Below, piece after piece: positions 16,391-28,148 of a stretch of 64,000 bases of DNA (the first letter of the stretch is position 1; each line of letters starts with the position of its first letter). Both the position numbers and the translations under genes were made by a program. Origin of the DNA: Paenibacillus sp. MZ04-78.2 (GTDB lineage Bacteria > Bacillota > Bacilli > Paenibacillales > NBRC-103111); the NCBI RefSeq assembly GCF_024213375.1, contig NZ_JANAVJ010000008.1:116517-180516 (forward strand). Reading direction: 5' to 3'. The notes below the pieces were generated by a model that worked only from the letters and a program-made list of their open reading frames with translations, had not been told where the DNA came from and searched no databases.

Positions 16391-17272
16391 TTAGGCTTTC
16401 GCGTTCGTTTGCTGTACGAACGGGACGGACGCTTGATCCGATTTGCGCCGAAGCTCGGCGATCTTGATCTCGACCTGCCAGTAATACACGGAACGTGCAA
16501 ATGCAAAATGAAATCCGGCAGAGCCGTCCAGAAAGCCCAGTTTAAAGAAATAGGAATGCAGGAAGGCAAAAGCCCATTTCATCGGGAGCGCGTTGAACAC
16601 TTTTTTCTGCAGCGCCCGCGACGCTTTCTGGGATTCCTGCGGGTTGCTCAGCAGCCCCTTCAGGCGAACCGTCGCTTCCCAGTCCGAATAACGGTTATGC
16701 CGGGCAAAATAGTCGAATATCGCATCGTGGTCGAAGTGCAGCATCTTGTGGCGCAGCAGCTCCACCTTGCCGTTAATTTGCGGCTGATAATGCCCCTCCA
16801 CCTCCCACATGTTGGCTGCGCCCAAATCGTCATAATCGAGAAACCGGCCTTCGTGCCGGTTAAACAGCACGAGCTTGTGCACTTGATGGCCGTGCTTCAG
16901 CACCTTGTTCATAAACACGTAGTCATAGCCGACAAAATACCCGTTGTGGGCCGGCGTCTTCTCCATCACAGCGGCAATTTCATCGGAGAGGCCCGACGTC
17001 ACTTCCTCGTCGGCATCGACATACAGAACCCAATCGTTGCTGAAAGGCAGGTTTTCCAAGGACCACTGCTTTTTCTTGGGATATTTGCCGTCCCAGGTAA
17101 AGTTTACGACCTTGGCGTCCAAGCTTTCGGCGATCTCGACGGTTTTATCCGTGCTGTTCGAGTCGACGACGAAAATTTCGTTGAACTGGCTAACGGAACG
17201 AATACACTTGGCAATGTTTTTCTCTTCGTTTTTTGTCATAATAATGACCGATACGGGAATGAGCTTAGCCAT
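16391..17272 (-). CDS. glycosyltransferase family 2 (WcaA/WaaE-like)
   Basis: 293 aa from the ATG at 17272, which overlaps the preceding gene's stop by 8 bp (ATGGCTAA) and follows AAGGTG. GT-A fold: PVSVIIMTKNEEKNIAKCI at the start, VDSNSTDKTVEIAE near 40, and the metal-binding DXD as VDADEEV near 88. Family members add beta-linked sugars from UDP or ADP donors to lipid-linked acceptors. The overlapping start suggests translational coupling with wcaI. Confidence 0.88.
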   Translation of the reverse strand: MAKLIPVSVIIMTKNEEKNIAKCIRSVSQFNEIFVVDSNSTDKTVEIAESLDAKVVNFTWDGKYPKKKQWSLENLPFSNDWVLYVDADEEVTSGLSDEIAAVMEKTPAHNGYFVGYDYVFMNKVLKHGHQVHKLVLFNRHEGRFLDYDDLGAANMWEVEGHYQPQINGKVELLRHKMLHFDHDAIFDYFARHNRYSDWEATVRLKGLLSNPQESQKASRALQKKVFNALPMKWAFAFLHSYFFKLGFLDGSAGFHFAFARSVYYWQVEIKIAELRRKSDQASVPFVQQTNAKA

Positions 17273-18557
17273 GCACCTTGATACCACCTTCATGAACGTT
17301 TTCTGTTTTTTGAAGCAGCCCCTTGAACGCTACATCCAAATCTTGCATGATGGATTCGATGCTCAGCCGATGTTCAGCATAAATTCTTGCATTGCTGCCG
17401 AGCATCGCCCGGCGTTCCCGCTCAATCGACAGCGTGTATACGGCATCCGCCAGCTTCTCCGCCTGCTCGGCCGGAACGGTGATGCCGGCTTGCGATTCCG
17501 TTATCACCGCATGGACGGACGTGCCTTCGTCCGCTGTCGCAAGAACCGGTTTCCCGCTGGCCAGCATGCCGGTCAGCTTCGAAGGCATGACCAGATCGGA
17601 GGCGCTGCCCTTCTGAATCAGCAGATGAACGTCGGCTGTATTCAGCAGCGCATTAAGCCGTTCTGTCGGCTGGAGAGGAAGAAAATGGATCTTATCCAAT
17701 TGCCGTTCCTTGGCCTGCCGGACAAGCTCCGCTTTGGCGACGCCGTCTCCGCACATCATAAATTTGATGTGCGGAATCGCTTTTGTACGCTCGGCTGCGT
17801 CCAGCACGATTTCGAGGCCCTGCTTCGCCCCCATATTGCCCGAGTACAGGAACACGACGTCGTCCGGAGCAATGCCGAGCTGCTTCCGGTAATCGTTCAC
17901 CGGTTCAGGAAGCGGATAAATGGCAGACGTATCGACCCAGTTCGGAAAAAACTTTATTTTTTTCTCCGGGACGCCCTTGCTAAGCAATTTCTCCGTCATT
18001 TTGGGAGAAATGGATGACACCGCGTCGAATCGTTTCATCAGCCACCGCTCCATGCCGAGCACCGCTTTTTTCAACGCCGGCTTTTGCGGAAGCAATCCTA
18101 AATCGAACGCGGCATCGACCTCGAAATCCTGAACATGCAGCCAAGTCTTGGTCCGAAACAGCTTCGAGAGCAGGACGGACGCCGGCGAAATAACCAACGG
18201 CGGCTCCACCGCAAGCAGGATATCCGGACGCCTGAGCAGTTGGGCGATTAAGACCGGAAGGCTGGAGACCGCGAACGAGGCCAGGTGAATTAGTCGTTTG
18301 ACGCCCGAAGCCTTGGCCGGAACCCAGACCGGACACCGCCATACCTTGACGCCCGGGGCCCATTGTTCCTTCGCGTATTTGGCCCCGGAGTAGCCTTCCT
18401 TCACTTTCCACTGGGGATAATAAGGCGGAGCAGTAATGACCCGGACGTCATAGCCTTGCCCGGCAAGCCATTCGGCCATTTCCCCGTTGTATTTGCCGAT
18501 CCCGGTCAGCTCGGGGGCAAAGTTGATGCTGTAGAGCAGGATCTTCACAGGTCTCAT
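17265..18557 (-). CDS. WcaI-family glycosyltransferase (GT4)
   Basis: 430 aa. The N-terminus (KILLYSINFAPELTGIGKYN, then GEMAEWLAGQGYDVRVIT and APPYYPQW) is the WcaI signature known from colanic-acid clusters. The GT-B C-terminal half has FLYSGNMGAKQGLEIVLDAA and LLIQKGSASDLVMPSKLTGM. In colanic acid synthesis WcaI adds the second sugar (L-fucose) after the primer, which fits the GDP-fucose genes here. AAAGGAGGAG precedes the ATG. Confidence 0.88.
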   Translation of the reverse strand: MRPVKILLYSINFAPELTGIGKYNGEMAEWLAGQGYDVRVITAPPYYPQWKVKEGYSGAKYAKEQWAPGVKVWRCPVWVPAKASGVKRLIHLASFAVSSLPVLIAQLLRRPDILLAVEPPLVISPASVLLSKLFRTKTWLHVQDFEVDAAFDLGLLPQKPALKKAVLGMERWLMKRFDAVSSISPKMTEKLLSKGVPEKKIKFFPNWVDTSAIYPLPEPVNDYRKQLGIAPDDVVFLYSGNMGAKQGLEIVLDAAERTKAIPHIKFMMCGDGVAKAELVRQAKERQLDKIHFLPLQPTERLNALLNTADVHLLIQKGSASDLVMPSKLTGMLASGKPVLATADEGTSVHAVITESQAGITVPAEQAEKLADAVYTLSIERERRAMLGSNARIYAEHRLSIESIMQDLDVAFKGLLQKTENVHEGGIKVHG

Positions 18558-18572
18558 CGTTCTCCTCCTTTC

Positions 18573-19781
18573 TTACGAGGTAGGGGTGGTTTCTACCAAG
18601 AGGTTCCCTGCCTCTCCCGTCTGAATGATATGCTGGTATTCGCTTTCGAGCGATTGCCCGATATGGTCCCAGTGATACTGATTCCGGACCATCTCGAGGC
18701 CGCTGCGCCCCATCACTTCCCGCTTTCCGGGATCGTCCAGCAGCGCAATGATCTGCTCGGCGACCGAAGCCGTCTCGCACTTGCATACGAGACCCGCCCC
18801 ATGGGAGACGACTTCCCGCCAAATGTTCACTTTGTCCGAAACGAGCACCGGGGTGCCGCAGACCAGCGCTTCGATGACCGCAATGCCGAAATTTTCGGAG
18901 TACGAGGGCAGCACGAATAAATCGGCGTCCTGCAGCACCGCCAGTTTGTCTTGTCCGGTCAGCATCCCGGTGAACAGCACATGGTTCGTCAGGTTCTCCT
19001 CCCGGACCCACTGCCGCACCTGCGCCCCGTATTGTTCGTTGTCGGGCCCGCTCAGCACCAGCGCCGCATCCGGATGCGCCTGCAGGACGGAGCGGAACGA
19101 TTGGATCAGCAAATCCAGTCCTTTTTTGAAATTCAGTCTGCCGAAAAACAGGATCATTTTTTTGCCCGTCAGCTCGGGGTAGCGCGTTCGGAACGCCCCT
19201 TTGTCCGGCATGTGGGCAAACTCCGCCAGATCGAGGCCAATCGGAACGACCATTCCCTGTTGATCGAAAGACACCGGCTTGGCAAGATGCATCTCCTCTT
19301 CGGTAATGAAATGCAAAGCGGCCGCATTCCGGAAGTTGCGGTTCTCGAACAGCAGCTCCATCAGCCGTTTGCGTCTCCGGTGGCGCTGATAAATGAACGG
19401 GTCCAGCGTGCCGTGCGGACAAACGATATAAGGCACTTTGTATTTTCTGCTGTAATAGCCGGCTGCCAGATTGTGGAACAAATATAGCGCGTGAATATGC
19501 ACAATGTCGTATTTGGGAATATCCCGCTTTAATGCGGCTGCCATCGGCAAGGACGTGCCCCAAAAGCTCGGCTTTTGAACCGGGAAATAGGTAATTCCCA
19601 CTCCGTTTTTCAGGACAGGTTCACCCAGCGGAACGTCAAGCCGGTCCGGCCCGTCTTGATCGGTTGTAAAAATGCTGACCTGATGACCCAACTTCGCCAA
19701 CGCTGCCGACATCTCCAAAGTCGCTTTTGCCGGTCCCCCGTACCGGGGAGCCAAGTTGGCAATCACATGAAGAATTTTCAT
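18573..19781 (-). CDS. glycosyltransferase family 4 (EPS), paralogue of 10448-11650
   Basis: 402 aa. It shares MKILHVIANLAPRYGGPAKA, HGTLDP(F/Y)IYQR and SYSENFGI(A/S)VIEAL with the gene at 10448 and is homologous along its full length. GT-B fold with LFFGRLNFKKGLDLLIQSF near 212. It lies 34 bp after a Wzy-like gene, as its paralogue does, so the two-gene unit was duplicated. Donor sugar unknown. AAAGAGGA precedes the ATG. Confidence 0.88.
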   Translation of the reverse strand: MKILHVIANLAPRYGGPAKATLEMSAALAKLGHQVSIFTTDQDGPDRLDVPLGEPVLKNGVGITYFPVQKPSFWGTSLPMAAALKRDIPKYDIVHIHALYLFHNLAAGYYSRKYKVPYIVCPHGTLDPFIYQRHRRRKRLMELLFENRNFRNAAALHFITEEEMHLAKPVSFDQQGMVVPIGLDLAEFAHMPDKGAFRTRYPELTGKKMILFFGRLNFKKGLDLLIQSFRSVLQAHPDAALVLSGPDNEQYGAQVRQWVREENLTNHVLFTGMLTGQDKLAVLQDADLFVLPSYSENFGIAVIEALVCGTPVLVSDKVNIWREVVSHGAGLVCKCETASVAEQIIALLDDPGKREVMGRSGLEMVRNQYHWDHIGQSLESEYQHIIQTGEAGNLLVETTPTS

Positions 19782-19814
19782 GAATCATCCTCTTTCCCAT
19801 GGTTTGGATATGTT

Positions 19815-21047
19815 TCAAGTGACTGTGATCGCATACGACGGTTGGGCCCCACCGCTTTCCTGCATCCGCCGTATGATTCGCACGTCCTGAAAACAAATGC
19901 CGACGGAGGACCAGAGGAATATACTTGCCGCATTGCCAAGTGTAAACATCACGCTTTCGGTAAACGAGTACAGCGCAAGCGAAATCATCATGGCGATAAT
20001 CATCCCCAGCGTCTTCGAGGGCGTTTCGTTAAACTGTTTAAGCAGGCCATAGAAGGTATTCATCAACATGATCACGAACATCGCGAGCCCCAAAAAACCG
20101 GTGCTGGTCAGGACGACCAAATAATAGTTATCCATACTTTCGTCGGTTTTGAGCGTTCCCTGCCCGATGATAAAATTCAGAAGGCTTTCGTTTCTTTCCA
20201 GAAGGCCGCTCCATATGGAAATCCGGTTGCTTAGCGCTTTATCGACGGCTTCGAGCAGCGTGGCCCGGTCCACAATCGTCAACATTCCGAACAGGAGGCA
20301 TGCCAGCATCGGGAAAAAGATAAAAGGGTATTTCAGCACCAGCAGCATCCCCGTATACAGAATCCGCTTGAGCATAAAAATCAACAGCATCGCGATGACG
20401 GTATATAATGCGGTCCGGCTTCCGCTCATCACAATCAGCGTAAGGTAGAACGGGACCGTCAACAGATACAGCCGGCTGCGGCCTAAGGAGTGCATGATGA
20501 TGGAAACGACGCTCCCCAGAAACGCATAGAGCCCGAGCGAGTTCGGATGCTGGAAGCAGGCCAAATACCGGTTGCGCAAGCTGTACGGATCAAGATGAAA
20601 CGATTTCGGATCGCCGAAGCCGGCCACAATCGACACGCCGATCGAAAACAGGATCGCAAAATAAAATATCCGAACAATCTCGGCATAGTTCTTATTTTCG
20701 TAGCTGACATAGTTGGGCAGCAGGACGATGGCAAAGCCAAACAGCATGATGTAAGAAAAGATGGTCATGCCCATGGACACGATATCACCGATCGAAGTGC
20801 CGTTCGTTAAACCCAGACACATGACGACCACCCAAAGGTAGAAGATGAGCGGCATCATTCGCGAGTACGGAGTCATCCGGATTTTCTTTTTTTGAGTCGC
20901 CAGGTAGATCAGAATGAACACGGTGCAACATAAAACAAGCACAAATTTGCCAATGTAAAATACATTAACGGCGTCGAATCTCATGAACGCAAGAACATTA
21001 CAAGAAACCAGTAAAAACATTAAACTATTAAAGGTTATGTTTCTCAC
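19815..21047 (-). CDS. O-antigen ligase/polymerase-like membrane protein (Wzy-type), copy 2
   Basis: About 410 aa, multispan, with SGSRTALYTVIAML and IGQGTLKTDESMDNYYLVVL matching copy 1. The GTG at 21047 is preferred: AAGGG lies 9 nt upstream, and MRNITFNSLMFLLVSCNVLAF aligns with the start of copy 1. A TTG three codons earlier is the alternative. It overlaps the 3' end of the flippase gene by 20 bp. It probably polymerises the exported repeat; why two polymerases exist is unclear. Confidence 0.82.
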   Translation of the reverse strand: MRNITFNSLMFLLVSCNVLAFMRFDAVNVFYIGKFVLVLCCTVFILIYLATQKKKIRMTPYSRMMPLIFYLWVVVMCLGLTNGTSIGDIVSMGMTIFSYIMLFGFAIVLLPNYVSYENKNYAEIVRIFYFAILFSIGVSIVAGFGDPKSFHLDPYSLRNRYLACFQHPNSLGLYAFLGSVVSIIMHSLGRSRLYLLTVPFYLTLIVMSGSRTALYTVIAMLLIFMLKRILYTGMLLVLKYPFIFFPMLACLLFGMLTIVDRATLLEAVDKALSNRISIWSGLLERNESLLNFIIGQGTLKTDESMDNYYLVVLTSTGFLGLAMFVIMLMNTFYGLLKQFNETPSKTLGMIIAMMISLALYSFTESVMFTLGNAASIFLWSSVGICFQDVRIIRRMQESGGAQPSYAITVT

Positions 21048-22725
21048 TCGATCCAACCCTTGCTTCCCTTTTCTGATTCTTGGCCATTACGTAGCCGGAC
21101 AGCTTCCTCGGCAAAAACTTACTTCCCATGTGCAGAGCCGTCTTTAAGCAAAACAGCAATTCATCCGACTTCAGCAATAATGAAACGAAGAGATAGGCAA
21201 GACCCGATGCGATAACGATCAAGCCAAGGTCGAGGGCAAGCGCAAAACTGGACTGGACGGTTCGGTCGAACAAATGAAGCTCCAGCAGATGGGACATTCC
21301 AAAAATAACGGCGACCATGACCCCCACGGAGACGAGCGATTTCCAAAACGGAAAATGCGCCACTTTGACGCCCGTTTTTTTGTACATTCTTCTTCGCAGG
21401 ACGTTATATAGAACAAAAAAGCTAACCATCTCGGAAATGGCTGTACTTAAAGCAAGTCCCTTAATCCCGAATATCGGCACGGAGATCGAATTCAGCGTCA
21501 CGTTGATACCGATCTGCATCGTCGTATTCAGGACCGGCGTCCTTGAATCTTTCATCGCGTAAAACGAGCGCAGAATGAATTCCTTCCAGGACAGGAAAGG
21601 CAGCCCGATGGAGTAAAAGCATACGATCGACGCGGTAATCAGCGTCGCCGTTTGGTTGAACGCTCCGCGCTCGTACAGGAATTGCGTAATCGGGATCGCC
21701 ATGAGCACAAGAATGGCGGCAATCGGAAGCATGAAGAAGGATAATATGCCGAGTCCTTTGCGGATCAGACTCATAAATTCCTCTTCCTTGCCGAGGCCTG
21801 CCTTCTCGGACAGCTTCGGAAACAGCACGACCAGAATCGGCATTTGGACGACGCCGACAAACAGGCTGAATATCCGCTGGCCGTATCCCAAAGCGGCCAC
21901 GCTGCCCACCGCCAGACCGGACGAGAAGAAGCGGTCGACGATGACGTTGATTTGTCCGCCCATGCCGGTAGCGATGGTGGACGGCGCCATGGTGATGATC
22001 TTCTTGAAATCTTTATCTTTAAGATTGATGAACCACTTATAGCCCGTCGTTTTAAACACGGGAAGCTGAATCAAAAATTGAGCAGCGACCCCGAGCACAT
22101 AGCACACCGTAACCCATTCGATTCCGCCCAAAAATCCTGCGGCAAACATCCCGACAATGACAACCGCGTTATTCGGAATGTTGCTTAGAGCGGAATAGCC
22201 GAACTTGTTTTGCGATTGAAGCACCGTCGTCGCCCAACCCGCAAGCCCGAGGAATATCGTGACGGGCATCATCATGCGCGTCAGATGGATGGCCAGTTCC
22301 GCCTGGTGCCCGGTAAACCCCGGAGCGATCGTATGGATCAGCAGCGGAGCCATGCCATAGCCTACAAGCGTAAAGCCGACCAGCACGATGACGACGACAT
22401 GCAGCAAGCTTAAGCTGACGTTCCGGAAAGCTTCCACTTTGCGATCCGCATGCAGCACGGAAAGCACGGGAATGCCTGCCGTACCGATCGCCGGACCCAG
22501 GAAGCTGAACAAAATGTAAGTCACCGTCTGGGCCATAATAAAGGCATCGACTTCCGGACCTACCCCGAAAAATGCGGCCAACGTCGATTCCCTGACAAAA
22601 CCGAGCATACGCCCCAGTATGGTTGCCCCGAAAATCCAAATCGCCGGTTTGCTTAATCTCTCGATCGCTTGGCTCGATTGGCCTTCATGTTTTTGTACGG
22701 ATTCCGACAATATGGTTTCCCCCAT
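21028..22725 (-). CDS. MviN/MurJ-family lipid-linked oligosaccharide flippase (Wzx role)
   Basis: 565 aa with about 13-14 membrane spans. A ~35-residue polar N-terminal extension precedes PAIWIFGATILGRMLGFVRE and STLAAFFGVGPEVDAFIMAQ, a MurJ/MviN signature. Within an EPS operon it most likely flips the undecaprenyl-linked repeat, as Wzx does; a MurJ role in peptidoglycan is the alternative. The RBS is weak. A short inverted repeat (22732-22739 with 22761-22768) lies just upstream. Confidence 0.85.
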   Translation of the reverse strand: MGETILSESVQKHEGQSSQAIERLSKPAIWIFGATILGRMLGFVRESTLAAFFGVGPEVDAFIMAQTVTYILFSFLGPAIGTAGIPVLSVLHADRKVEAFRNVSLSLLHVVVIVLVGFTLVGYGMAPLLIHTIAPGFTGHQAELAIHLTRMMMPVTIFLGLAGWATTVLQSQNKFGYSALSNIPNNAVVIVGMFAAGFLGGIEWVTVCYVLGVAAQFLIQLPVFKTTGYKWFINLKDKDFKKIITMAPSTIATGMGGQINVIVDRFFSSGLAVGSVAALGYGQRIFSLFVGVVQMPILVVLFPKLSEKAGLGKEEEFMSLIRKGLGILSFFMLPIAAILVLMAIPITQFLYERGAFNQTATLITASIVCFYSIGLPFLSWKEFILRSFYAMKDSRTPVLNTTMQIGINVTLNSISVPIFGIKGLALSTAISEMVSFFVLYNVLRRRMYKKTGVKVAHFPFWKSLVSVGVMVAVIFGMSHLLELHLFDRTVQSSFALALDLGLIVIASGLAYLFVSLLLKSDELLFCLKTALHMGSKFLPRKLSGYVMAKNQKREARVGSSEKHNL

Positions 22726-22830
22726 AAAGCACCGTTAAGACCGCCTTCGATTTGCGCAGCCTTAACGGCTCGTTAGTAACAACGAAGTCCGGTAAATGGC
22801 GGGACGCTCTGACCGTTATGTTCTTGACGA

Positions 22831-24785
<1,955 letters not shown>

Positions 24786-24810
24786 CGTTGTGGAATTCAC
24801 CTTCCTGTGG

Positions 24811-25479
24811 CTAATATGCGTTTTTCGAGCCGAGCAGCATGCTCACCGTTTTTAAAATGATTTTCAGGTCGAGGAGGAAGCTTCGATGTACAATATATTG
24901 GATATCCAACTCGATCATTTGTTCGAAGCTCAAGCTGTTCCTGCCGCTAACCTGCCATAACCCCGTACATCCCGGTACCACCTGAAGACGCTTCATATGA
25001 TAGGAAGAATATTCCTCCACTTCCCTGGGCAGCGGAGGCCGGGGACCCACCAGACTCATATGGCCCTTGAGCACGTTGAACAATTGAGGCAGCTCGTCGA
25101 TACTCGTTTTGCGAATAAACTTTCCCACTTTCGTGATGCGGGGATCGTGCTTCATTTTAAACATGTGGCCTTCAATCTCGTTTTGACTGAGCAACTGAGG
25201 CAGCAGCTCCTCCGCATTGGAAATCATCGAGCGAAATTTATACATTCGAAAATGCTTGCCGTTTTTGCCCACCCTGATCTGATGAAAAAACACAGGGCCC
25301 TTCGGGTCCTCCATCTTTATAAGAAGCGCCACGACAACGAATACGGGCAGCAGAACGACAATTCCACAAACGGCGCCAAGAAAATCCAGGATTCGTTTCG
25401 CAATTAAGTACGTTTGGCGGGCCTCGTCCAATGAATGGTTCATTGAATCGTCCAAACGGGCCTTCATATCCGAACTCAT
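24811..25479 (-). CDS. undecaprenyl-phosphate sugar-1-P transferase (priming enzyme)
   Basis: 222 aa, the short form without the N-terminal membrane domain of WcaJ. One membrane span (residues ~28-52) is followed by the catalytic core: [54 protein letters not shown] and [13 protein letters not shown]. Such polyprenyl-phosphate hexose-1-phosphate transferases start repeat-unit assembly on the cytoplasmic face. With UDP-glucose from GalU encoded next door, glucose-1-P is the likely primer (inference). AGGGGAG precedes the ATG. Confidence 0.93.
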   Translation of the reverse strand: MSSDMKARLDDSMNHSLDEARQTYLIAKRILDFLGAVCGIVVLLPVFVVVALLIKMEDPKGPVFFHQIRVGKNGKHFRMYKFRSMISNAEELLPQLLSQNEIEGHMFKMKHDPRITKVGKFIRKTSIDELPQLFNVLKGHMSLVGPRPPLPREVEEYSSYHMKRLQVVPGCTGLWQVSGRNSLSFEQMIELDIQYIVHRSFLLDLKIILKTVSMLLGSKNAY

Positions 25480-25491
25480 TGCCTTTCTCCC

Positions 25492-26385
25492 CTAACCATG
25501 CAGACTAATGGCCTTTTCCCGATCTACGATTTCTTGAAGCGCATGAAGCAGCGGAGACCGCAGTTCTTGGTTCATCAAAGCAAAATCGAGCGAAGTAAGA
25601 ATAAAGCCGAGCTTTTCGCCCACATCGTAACGAACGCCCTCAAAATGATAAGCGAATACTTGCTGAAGCTCATTCAACTTCTGAATGGCGTCCGTCAACT
25701 GAATCTCCCCGCCGGAGCCCGCTTCCTGCGCCTCGAGAATATTGAAAATTTCGGGAGTCAGGATATAACGGCCCATGATTGCCAGATTGGAGGGCGCTTT
25801 GCCTCTCGGCGGCTTCTCGACGAATTGTCTGACTTTATAAAGTCGTCCCTGCTTATCGATCGGATCGATGATGCCGTAACGGCTCGTTTCCTCTTGGGAA
25901 ACCGGTTGGACGCCGATCACGGAGCTTTCCGTCTTCTCGTAATACTGAATCATCTGCTTCAAGCAAGGGGTCTCTCCATGCACGATGTCGTCACCGAGCA
26001 GCACGGCAAACGGCTCATCGCCAATAAATTTGCGCGCGCACCAAACGGCATGTCCAAGGCCTTTCGCTTCTTTTTGACGAATATAGTGAATGTCGACAAT
26101 TCGCGAAGGGTGCTGAACCTTCTGCAGCAGCTCAAGCTTCCCTTTCTCAAGCAAGCTGTGCTCAAGCTCGAACGCATTGTCGAAATGATCTTCGATCGCG
26201 CGTTTCCCTTTACCCGTTACAATAATGATGTCGGTAATGCCGGATTGTACCGCTTCTTCGACAATATACTGGATTGTCGGCTTATCGACGATCGGAAGCA
26301 TTTCCTTGGGCATCGCTTTCGTAGCCGGTAAAAAACGCGTACCTAACCCGGCTGCGGGAATAATGGCTTTTCTTACTTTTCTCAT
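25492..26385 (-). CDS. galU: UTP–glucose-1-phosphate uridylyltransferase
   Basis: 297 aa. Signature [20 protein letters not shown] at the start, [18 protein letters not shown] next, with [12 protein letters not shown] near 170. It makes UDP-glucose from UTP and glucose-1-P, feeding both the priming transferase and Ugd. GGGGAGGTAG precedes the ATG. It is the first gene after the EAR-like RNA. Confidence 0.95.
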   Translation of the reverse strand: MRKVRKAIIPAAGLGTRFLPATKAMPKEMLPIVDKPTIQYIVEEAVQSGITDIIIVTGKGKRAIEDHFDNAFELEHSLLEKGKLELLQKVQHPSRIVDIHYIRQKEAKGLGHAVWCARKFIGDEPFAVLLGDDIVHGETPCLKQMIQYYEKTESSVIGVQPVSQEETSRYGIIDPIDKQGRLYKVRQFVEKPPRGKAPSNLAIMGRYILTPEIFNILEAQEAGSGGEIQLTDAIQKLNELQQVFAYHFEGVRYDVGEKLGFILTSLDFALMNQELRSPLLHALQEIVDREKAISLHG

Positions 26386-26483
26386 AACACTACCTCCCCG
26401 AACTCCATATATTTCTACTTCTCATCTCGCAGCCTGAATATTGTGTACAAAGCCTTTACAATCGGCTTGGGCATCTAACCCAC

Positions 26484-26600
26484 CCTCACAACATACCAGC
26501 GACGATGTACGTCTAAGGCGCTGCCGCCCACAGTATGCCCGAGTGCCTACAGTGGTAAAGGTGCAGTAGACATTACCTGAAAGCTTTTTCGGTTGTGAGG
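26484..26600 (-). ncRNA. EAR-like (eps-associated RNA) antitermination element
   Basis: Read leftward, the 117-nt segment is closed by CCTCACAAC (26592-26600) and GTTGTGAGG (26484-26492). Inside, CATAC pairs with GTATG, CAGC with GCTG, and GACG-TACAT-CGTC forms a terminal hairpin, so three helices stack. It lies between the BY-kinase gene and the next EPS gene. In B. subtilis the EAR element, about 120 nt and needed for processive antitermination of the eps operon, lies between epsB and epsC. Position, size and nested helices match; the exact consensus could not be checked here. Confidence 0.78.
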
Positions 26601-26623
26601 AACCTTCCCGGGCTGCTTCACGA

Positions 26624-27310
26624 TTATCTGGAAGCCCCGTAATAGGCGTATGTCTCTTCGTTGTTGGTGTTGGGTTTGTTATTTAGAACAACGCCAAGGA
26701 TTTTGGCATTGACGTGCTGCAAGCGGGATAGCGCCTTATTTGCCCGGTGCCGCTTCACTTTGCCCGACTTTAGGACGAATACGACACCGTCGCATTTGGT
26801 CGCTACGATTTGAGCATCCGTAACCGCCAGAACCGGCGGAGAGTCCAATAAGACAACGTCGAACGTTTGAAGAAGATCTTCCAGCAATTGGTCCATTCTT
26901 TTGGAAGCGAGCATTTCTGCCGGATTGGGAGGGATCGGACCTGAGGTAAGTACCGTTAAATGCTCGATATGGGTTTCGCTGAGCGCTTGCTTGACATTCA
27001 GTTGACCGGCGAGCAGATTGGACAGCCCTTGCCGGTTCGACTTCATGAAATAATGATGCAGAGTCGGATTCCGCATATCCGCATCGATGAGGACGACATT
27101 TTTGCCTTCCTGCGCAAAGGTGACGGCGAGATTCGAGATAGTCGTCGATTTTCCTTCGCCCGGTTCGGAGGAAGTCGCCAGAATCGTGCGGATTTGACGG
27201 TCGATTTCTGAGAACTGAATGTTCGTTCGCAGCATTCGATAAGATTCGGAAATATAGGATCTGGGATTCTCGTGAGTAATCAGCTTGAGATTATTGGCCG
27301 GTGCTGGCAT
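26624..27310 (-). CDS. bacterial tyrosine kinase (CapB/EpsB/YwqD type)
   Basis: About 228 aa. Walker A SSEPGEGKSTTISNLAVTFA near 48, Walker A' VVLIDADMRNPTLHHYF, and Walker B VVLLDSPPVLAVTDAQ. The C-terminal Tyr cluster is short (TYAYYGAS). In Firmicutes the kinase is separate and is activated by the cytoplasmic tail of the adjacent Wzz-like protein, controlling polymer length and export. The ATG at 27310 follows GGTGAG and overlaps the end of the wzz-like gene; a GTG at 27322 is possible. Confidence 0.93.
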   Translation of the reverse strand: MPAPANNLKLITHENPRSYISESYRMLRTNIQFSEIDRQIRTILATSSEPGEGKSTTISNLAVTFAQEGKNVVLIDADMRNPTLHHYFMKSNRQGLSNLLAGQLNVKQALSETHIEHLTVLTSGPIPPNPAEMLASKRMDQLLEDLLQTFDVVLLDSPPVLAVTDAQIVATKCDGVVFVLKSGKVKRHRANKALSRLQHVNAKILGVVLNNKPNTNNEETYAYYGASR

Positions 27311-28046
27311 ATTCCGTCTCACCTACCTGCTTCATATTTTTATCGAGCCGATGTTTTTTGAAGTTATCTTTCGTCGTTTTGTTGATCGTCACCAGCACCG
27401 GCAGCCCGAGGTAGTTGTCCACATCCTGCTCGGTTTTGATCGTGTCGTCCAGATTCTCCAGCAGGAAGGCCAGACCGACGGAAACGACGAAGGATACGAC
27501 AAACGCAATAATGAGATTAATCAGCGGTTTTGGCCGGACAGGCTCCGGATTCTCGTCGACCTTGGCTTCGTTTAGTATCATCACGTTGTCGACTTTCATA
27601 ATGAGCGGGATTTGAGCCTTGAATACATCCGCGATTGCATTCACGATGCGGATCGCACGGGCTTGAGAGCCGTCCTCGATACTGACGCTGATCACCTGCG
27701 TCTCGTTAACGGAACTCACCTGGACCTTCTTGATCAACTGCTGTGTCGTCAGCCCGAGATCCGGATTCTGATCAAGCACTTTATCCATAATGGCCGGGGA
27801 TTTGATGATTTCCTTGTATGTATTGACCAGCAACAGGTTCGAACGGACCGAGTCGGGATTCAAGTAATCCTTCTCGCTGGCGATGGTCGATTTGTTGACG
27901 ATCAATTTGGAATTGGCTAAGTACACTGGTTTGATGACGTAGAAGCTAAGCAGACTCGTTACGACACATGAAATAAGAATAATGACGACGATCATCCGAA
28001 TTCTTTTTCTTATGACACTGAAGTATTCTTTCAGTTCCAGTTCCAT
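27291..28046 (-). CDS. Wzz/CapA-type chain-length determinant and kinase activator
   Basis: 251 aa. Two membrane spans (about 18-40 and 175-197) flank an extracellular Wzz domain (PVYLANSKLIVNKSTIASEK ... VNETQVISVSIEDGSQARAI). The proline-rich PEPVRPKPLINL precedes span 2, and a cytoplasmic tail follows (DDTIKTEQDVDNYLGLPVLV) that in homologues activates the BY-kinase. It is the first structural gene of the EPS operon, 133 bp downstream of the proximal operator. GGGAGAGAG precedes the ATG. Confidence 0.92.
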   Translation of the reverse strand: MELELKEYFSVIRKRIRMIVVIILISCVVTSLLSFYVIKPVYLANSKLIVNKSTIASEKDYLNPDSVRSNLLLVNTYKEIIKSPAIMDKVLDQNPDLGLTTQQLIKKVQVSSVNETQVISVSIEDGSQARAIRIVNAIADVFKAQIPLIMKVDNVMILNEAKVDENPEPVRPKPLINLIIAFVVSFVVSVGLAFLLENLDDTIKTEQDVDNYLGLPVLVTINKTTKDNFKKHRLDKNMKQVGETEYASTGQ

Positions 28047-28148
28047 CTATTCTCTCTCCCTGCCACCGCAAACTTTAATAATGGGTTCGTGCTGATCATT
28101 AGCAAAAATCGGTTTTATTATCCCCCTTCCATGATGTAATGGCCTACC

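Noticed and set aside
22732..22768. Inverted repeat upstream of the flippase gene as terminator
   Set aside because: 8-bp arms with a 21-nt loop and no T run; it lies inside an operon.
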